From Polaromonas sp. (GTDB taxonomy: Bacteria; Pseudomonadota; Gammaproteobacteria; Burkholderiales; Burkholderiaceae_C), in assembly GCA_014376885.1 (NCBI GenBank), contig JACMQR010000321.1:1-9318 (forward strand): DNA of 9,318 nucleotides, given 5' to 3'. The translations under genes and the position numbers were made by a program. The notes under the pieces were generated by a model. It saw nothing but the letters and a program-made list of their open reading frames with translations, ran no database searches and was not told the origin of the DNA. Shown piece by piece: positions 5,302 to 9,318 of this stretch (position 1 is the first letter of the stretch; each line of letters opens with the position of its first letter).

Positions 5302-5882
5302 CCGAGCCCATCGCACTGGTTTTTAGCCTGTACGACTGGCTCAGCTTGTTCCTGCACTACCTCACGCTGTCGCTGCTGTCGGTGGGCGGCGCGATCACCA
5401 CCGCGCCGGACATGCACCGCTTCCTGGTGGACCAGCAGCACTGGCTGAGCGATGCGCAGTTCAACGCGTCGATTGCGATTGCCCAGGCTGCGCCCGGCCC
5501 GAATGTGCTGTTTGTCGCCCTGCTCGGCTGGAATGTCGGCCTGAACGCCGGCGGCGTGCCGACCGGCCTGCTGGGCGTTTTTCTGGCGCTGGCGGGCATC
5601 CTGATTCCCAGCACGGTGCTGACCTATGCGGCCGCCCAGTGGGGGCAGCGCAACCGGCAACTGCGCCTGGTCCGGGCCTTCAAGCAGGGCATGGCGCCGA
5701 TTGTCGTGGCCCTGCTCATTGCCACTGCATGGATCCTGGCCGGCGCCAACGGCGGCTCGCCGAAGGACTGGCCGGTGTGGCTGGTGACGGCGGTGACCGC
5801 CCTGCTCGTCTGGCGCACCCGGCTGCACCTGCTCTGGCTTCTGGGCGCGGGCGCGCTGCTCGGCTGGCACGGGCTGATCTAG
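5298..5882 (+). CDS. Chromate transporter, second subunit (short-chain CHR family), 194 aa
   Basis: The partner half of the split chromate transporter. Its start ATG (5298-5300) overlaps the TGA of the first half. It repeats the CHR signature: SVGGAITTAPDMHRFLV, HWLSDAQFNASIAIAQAAPGPNVLFVALLGW, with PGPNV at residues 66-70, exactly where it falls in the first subunit, showing that the two are diverged duplicates of one domain. Hydrophobic segments occur near 85-112, 133-148 and 160-190, so it is an inner-membrane protein. In the CHR superfamily, full-length ChrA carries two such domains in one chain, while short-chain members are encoded as adjacent pairs thought to work as heterodimers. Its TAG stop shares the tetranucleotide CTAG (5879-5882) with the stop of the convergent rlmB. 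Confidence 0.88.
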   Translation: MTEPIALVFSLYDWLSLFLHYLTLSLLSVGGAITTAPDMHRFLVDQQHWLSDAQFNASIAIAQAAPGPNVLFVALLGWNVGLNAGGVPTGLLGVFLALAGILIPSTVLTYAAAQWGQRNRQLRLVRAFKQGMAPIVVALLIATAWILAGANGGSPKDWPVWLVTAVTALLVWRTRLHLLWLLGAGALLGWHGLI

Positions 5883-6640
5883 GAGCCTGCCGGTCGCCGC
5901 TGGCGCAGCGCCTCGTACAGGCAAACGCCGCTGGCCACTGACACGTTCAGGCTTTCCACCGCGCCGTGCATCGGAATGCGCACCAGCTCGTCGCAGGTCT
6001 TGCGCGTCAGCTGGCGCATGCCGTCGCCCTCGGCGCCCAGGATCAGGGCGACGGGGCCGGTCAGGTCCACGTCGTAGATGGTTTTTTCGGCGTCGTCGCT
6101 GGTGCCGATGCACCAGATATTGCGCTCCTTCAGCTCGCCCAGCGTCCGGGCCAGATTGGTGACCATGAAATACGGCACGGTTTCGGCCGCGCCGCTGGCC
6201 ACCTTGGACACCACGGCATTGATGCCGGCCGCATGGTCCTTGGGCGCGATCACCGCCTGCGCCCCGGCGCCATCGGCCACCCGCAGGCAGGCGCCCAGGT
6301 TGTGCGGATCGGTCACGCCGTCGAGCACCAGCAGCAAGGGCTGGGCGGTGCCGGCGGCTTCCAGCTGCTCGAGCAATTCATCGAGCGAGGTGACCTGGGC
6401 CACCGCCTCGACACGCGCGACCACACCCTGGTGGCCATGGCTGCCGCACATCTTGGCCAGGCGCAGGCCATCGGACTCGACCAGGCGCACGCCGGCTTCC
6501 CGGGCGCGGTCGGTGAACTGGCGCATCCGGGCATCGCGCCGGGACACATCGAAAAACACTTCCAGGACCGAGCCGGGCGCGGTCTTGAGGCGCACACCGA
6601 CGGCATGAAAACCGAAAAGAACTTTGGAGGAGGAAGACAT
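5879..6640 (-). CDS. rlmB: 23S rRNA (guanosine-2'-O)-methyltransferase RlmB, 253 aa
   Basis: A SPOUT-class methyltransferase that uses S-adenosylmethionine to methylate the 2'-O of G2251 (E. coli numbering) in the peptidyl-transferase region of 23S rRNA. An N-terminal L30e-like RNA-binding domain (about 1-85, starting KVLFGFHAVGVRL and including GSHGHQGVVARV) is followed by the SpoU catalytic domain, with its three motifs: LDGVTDPHNLGACLR (106-120), ILGAEGDGM (200-208) and IPMHGAVESLNVSVASGV (222-239). The catalytic asparagine N114, arginine R120 and glutamate E204 are present. The length is close to E. coli RlmB. ATG 6640 lacks an obvious Shine-Dalgarno, but no better start is seen. The gene ends in the CTAG shared with the convergent chromate transporter gene. 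The ABC ATPase lies 128 bases upstream on the same strand. Confidence 0.95.
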   Translation of the reverse strand: MSSSSKVLFGFHAVGVRLKTAPGSVLEVFFDVSRRDARMRQFTDRAREAGVRLVESDGLRLAKMCGSHGHQGVVARVEAVAQVTSLDELLEQLEAAGTAQPLLLVLDGVTDPHNLGACLRVADGAGAQAVIAPKDHAAGINAVVSKVASGAAETVPYFMVTNLARTLGELKERNIWCIGTSDDAEKTIYDVDLTGPVALILGAEGDGMRQLTRKTCDELVRIPMHGAVESLNVSVASGVCLYEALRQRRPAGS

Positions 6641-6716
6641 CGACCAATTATCGCTGCTGGCTGATTTGGGCCCGCGCCAGTCCGGCCCGGCCCAGGGCAG
6701 CGCTTCTTAACGCTAC

Positions 6717-6728
6717 GCTATTGATAGC
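6717..6728. repeat. GCTAT-TG-ATAGC dyad, second AT-rich element
   Basis: A short perfect dyad (GCTAT 6717-6721, ATAGC 6724-6728) in the gap between the ABC ATPase and rlmB. It shares both arms with the dyad at 2826-2842. The likeness suggests a dispersed intergenic element, though arms of five bases can recur by chance. Confidence 0.35.
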
Positions 6729-6768
6729 TGAATACATCCAACTGGCAATCGCAAAGTACCGATTTGAC

Positions 6769-7507
<739 letters not shown>

Positions 7508-7509
<2 letters not shown>

Positions 7510-8233
7510 GCCAACCCTTTTCATAAACATTGATCCAACCGCTATCCACTGTAGCAAGCCTGGCCGGACAGCGCGAAAGCGCCCGGTCAAATCCTTGTGC
7601 CTGCTGATGCTGGCGGCCCTGCTGGCCGGGCCAGGATTTGCCCAGTCGCCGGCGCTGGCCACGATCCGCCCTTCTCCGCCCACCGTGTTGATCGTCGGCG
7701 ATTCGCTGAGCGCCGAATACGGCCTCAAGCGCGGAACCGGCTGGGTGCCACTGCTTGAAAAGCAGCTGGCCGGCGAGAACATCAGCGCCCGGGTCGTCAA
7801 TGCCAGCATCAGCGGCGACACCACGTCGGGCGGCCGCTCGCGCCTGCCGGCCTTGCTGGCGCAGCACAAACCGGCCACTGTGGTGATCGAGCTGGGCGGC
7901 AACGATGCGCTGCGCGGCCTGCCGCTGGACATGACCGAAAAAAACCTGCAGGCCATGACCCAGGCATCGAAAAAAGCCGGAGCCCGAGTGCTTCTGGTCG
8001 GCATGCAGGTGCCGCCCAACTACGGCAGCGCCTACAGCGCAACCTTCTCCGGCCTGTTTGCCAAGGTTGCCGGGCAGGAAAAGGTGGCGCTGGTGCCTTT
8101 CTTCCTCAAAGGCATCGCTGACGGCAATGACGCTGCCGCCAACTTCCAGGCCGACCGCATCCATCCCAACGAGCCATCGCAAGCCAGAATGCTGGCCAAT
8201 GTGTGGCCTGAACTGAAAAAAATCATTCCGTGA
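7508..8233 (+). CDS. tesA: SGNH-family arylesterase / TesA-like lysophospholipase, 241 aa
   Basis: A GDSL/SGNH hydrolase like E. coli TesA (thioesterase I, lysophospholipase L1, arylesterase), acting on thioesters or lipid esters in the periplasm. The four conserved blocks are visible: VGDSLSAEYGL (catalytic S66), the glycine in NASISGDTTSGGR (G103), GGND (130-133) and DRIHPN with catalytic D216 and H219. Residues about 27-46 (PVKSLCLLMLAALLAGPGFA) form a Sec-type signal peptide, cleaved near AQSPALA. ATG 7508 is the only upstream start, because a stop lies at 7490-7492. It gives an unusually long n-region of about 26 residues and has no clear Shine-Dalgarno, so the true start is uncertain. 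The start overlaps that of the divergent ATPase; the stop overlaps the mnmH start. Confidence 0.88.
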
Positions 8234-9318
8234 GCCTGCAACGAATTCCCGCCCTTGAAGCCCTTGGCCAGCTTGCCCAGTTTTGCACCGTCATTGACGC
8301 CCGCTCCGAAAGCGAATTTGCCGAAGACCACCTGCCGGGCGCGGTCAACTGGCCCAGCCTGCAGGACGATGAGCGAAAGACCGTTGGTACCAGCTACAAG
8401 CAGATCAGCCAGTTCGAAGCCAAGAAACTGGGCGCCGCGCTGGTGGCCAAGAACATCTCGGCGCATCTCTTGCGCGATGTGCTGGACAAGCCCCGGGACT
8501 GGCAGCCGCTGGTTTACTGCTGGCGCGGCGGCAAGCGCAGCGGCTCCCTGGCGCTGGTGCTCGACCAGATCGGCTTCAAGGTGACGCTGGTCGATGGGGG
8601 CTACAAAGCCTTCCGGGCAGCCTTGGTGGCCGACCTGCCGCCAGCTGCGGCGCGTTTGGCCTACCGCGTGGTCTGCGGCCCGACGGGCTCGGGCAAGACG
8701 CGACTGCTGCAGGCGCTCGCCGCGCAGGGCGCGCAGGTGCTGGACCTGGAGGCCCTGGCGAACCACCGCTCGTCGGTACTCGGATTGATTCCGGGCGTGC
8801 CCCAGCCCAGCCAGAAGGCCTACGACAGCCGCATCTGGGCGGCGCTGCGCGGCTTCGATCCGGCGCGCCCGGTGTACATCGAAAGCGAGAGCAAGAAAGT
8901 CGGCAACGTGGCAGTACCCGAAGGGCTGATCCAGGCCATGCGCGCCAGCCCGTGCCTGCGAATTGATTTGCCCGAGACGGAGCGGGTTGCCCTGCTGCTG
9001 GAAGACTATGATTTTTTCGTCCAGGACATCGATTTTTTCTGCGCCCGGCTGGGCGCGCTGACAGCGGCGCGCGGCGCGGCCACGGTCGAGGACTGGCAGA
9101 TGCGCTCGCGCAGCGGCGATCTGGCCTCGGTGGTTTCTGAGTTGCTGGTCCAGCACTACGACCCTGGCTATCTGGAATCGATGCAGCGCAATTTCACGCA
9201 GTACCCCGCAGCGCTCGGCCTGCAGCCGCGCAGCCGCAGCATCCAAGCCATGGCGGACCTGGCCCGGGCGCTGCTGGCCGCGCCTTCAGAGCTGCGCCAG
9301 GAGGTCCAGGAGTCGGGC
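8230..9318 (+). CDS. mnmH: tRNA 2-selenouridine synthase MnmH (3' end cut by window)
   Basis: MnmH (SelU/YbbB) converts wobble 2-thiouridine of certain tRNAs to 2-selenouridine through a geranylated intermediate, using selenophosphate. An N-terminal rhodanese domain (about 1-135) carries TVIDARSESEF, FAEDHLPGAVNWP and the catalytic cysteine C97 in VYCWRGGKRSGS. A P-loop domain follows, with Walker A GPTGSGKT (150-157), then LDLEALANHR and YIESESKKVG. Translation starts at GTG 8230, which overlaps the hydrolase stop as GTGA, suggesting coupling; there is no strong Shine-Dalgarno. The frame is open for all 363 codons to the edge, about the family's full length, so only a few codons are missing. 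Its presence implies a selenophosphate synthetase (SelD) elsewhere in the genome, which the window cannot show. Confidence 0.93.
   Translation, partial: MSLQRIPALEALGQLAQFCTVIDARSESEFAEDHLPGAVNWPSLQDDERKTVGTSYKQISQFEAKKLGAALVAKNISAHLLRDVLDKPRDWQPLVYCWRGGKRSGSLALVLDQIGFKVTLVDGGYKAFRAALVADLPPAAARLAYRVVCGPTGSGKTRLLQALAAQGAQVLDLEALANHRSSVLGLIPGVPQPSQKAYDSRIWAALRGFDPARPVYIESESKKVGNVAVPEGLIQAMRASPCLRIDLPETERVALLLEDYDFFVQDIDFFCARLGALTAARGAATVEDWQMRSRSGDLASVVSELLVQHYDPGYLESMQRNFTQYPAALGLQPRSRSIQAMADLARALLAAPSELRQEVQESG

Noticed and set aside
5238..6113. 291-codon open frame on the minus strand across the transporter and rlmB
   Set aside because: It spans two real genes, is very rich in Arg/Gln/Gly, and has no family resemblance.
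8032..9246. 404-codon open frame on the minus strand
   Set aside because: It is antisense to mnmH, which has rhodanese and P-loop motifs throughout; the minus translation is Arg/Gln/Ala-rich with no motif, as expected from GC-rich third positions.

Overview
The window is GC-rich, densely coding proteobacterial DNA. The gene content points to a betaproteobacterium of the Burkholderiales, most likely Comamonadaceae (Polaromonas/Rhodoferax-like). The grounds are the set and order of rlmB, a YbbA-like ABC ATPase, an arylesterase/TesA and mnmH, the split chromate transporter, a Ku gene, and short AT-rich GCTAT...ATAGC dyads between genes. The genus assignment is inference from memory; no search was run.

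Layout. Positions 1-83 (minus) hold the N-terminus of a predicted lipoprotein that runs off the left edge. Positions 377-1340 (plus) hold a Ku DNA-end-binding gene broken by an apparent one-base insertion near 902/903. Positions 1515-2032 (plus) hold two small predicted lipoproteins whose stop and start overlap (ATGA). A convergent minus-strand block follows: a DUF2383/PA2169-type four-helix-bundle protein (2067-2525) and, beyond a 342-base gene-free stretch full of perfect hairpins, a cytoplasmic FrnE-like DsbA-family protein (2868-3557). Positions 3840-5882 (plus) hold an MBL-fold hydrolase and a two-gene chromate transporter. This last gene meets the minus-strand rlmB (5879-6640) inside a shared CTAG, where both stop codons lie. 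Next is a minus-strand LolD/YbbA-type ABC ATPase (6769-7509). It is divergent from the plus-strand tesA-like SGNH hydrolase (7508-8233), and their start codons overlap in one CATG. mnmH follows tesA with a GTGA overlap and runs off the right edge at 9318, probably within a few codons of its end.

How the genes relate. The clearest links are positional: chromate transporter halves that should work together; tesA-mnmH translational coupling; and the tesA/ATPase divergent pair, which in E. coli also includes the permease YbbP. No permease is present here. Ku acts in non-homologous end joining with LigD, but no ligD is in the window. The rest looks like ordinary chromosomal housekeeping and stress genes. 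I saw no tRNA, rRNA, CRISPR array, insertion sequence or phage gene, and no convincing evidence of a new multi-gene system. The points most worth following are the Ku frameshift, the hairpin cluster at 2617-2733, the inverted repeat covering the chromate transporter start region, and the overlapping divergent starts at 7507-7510.
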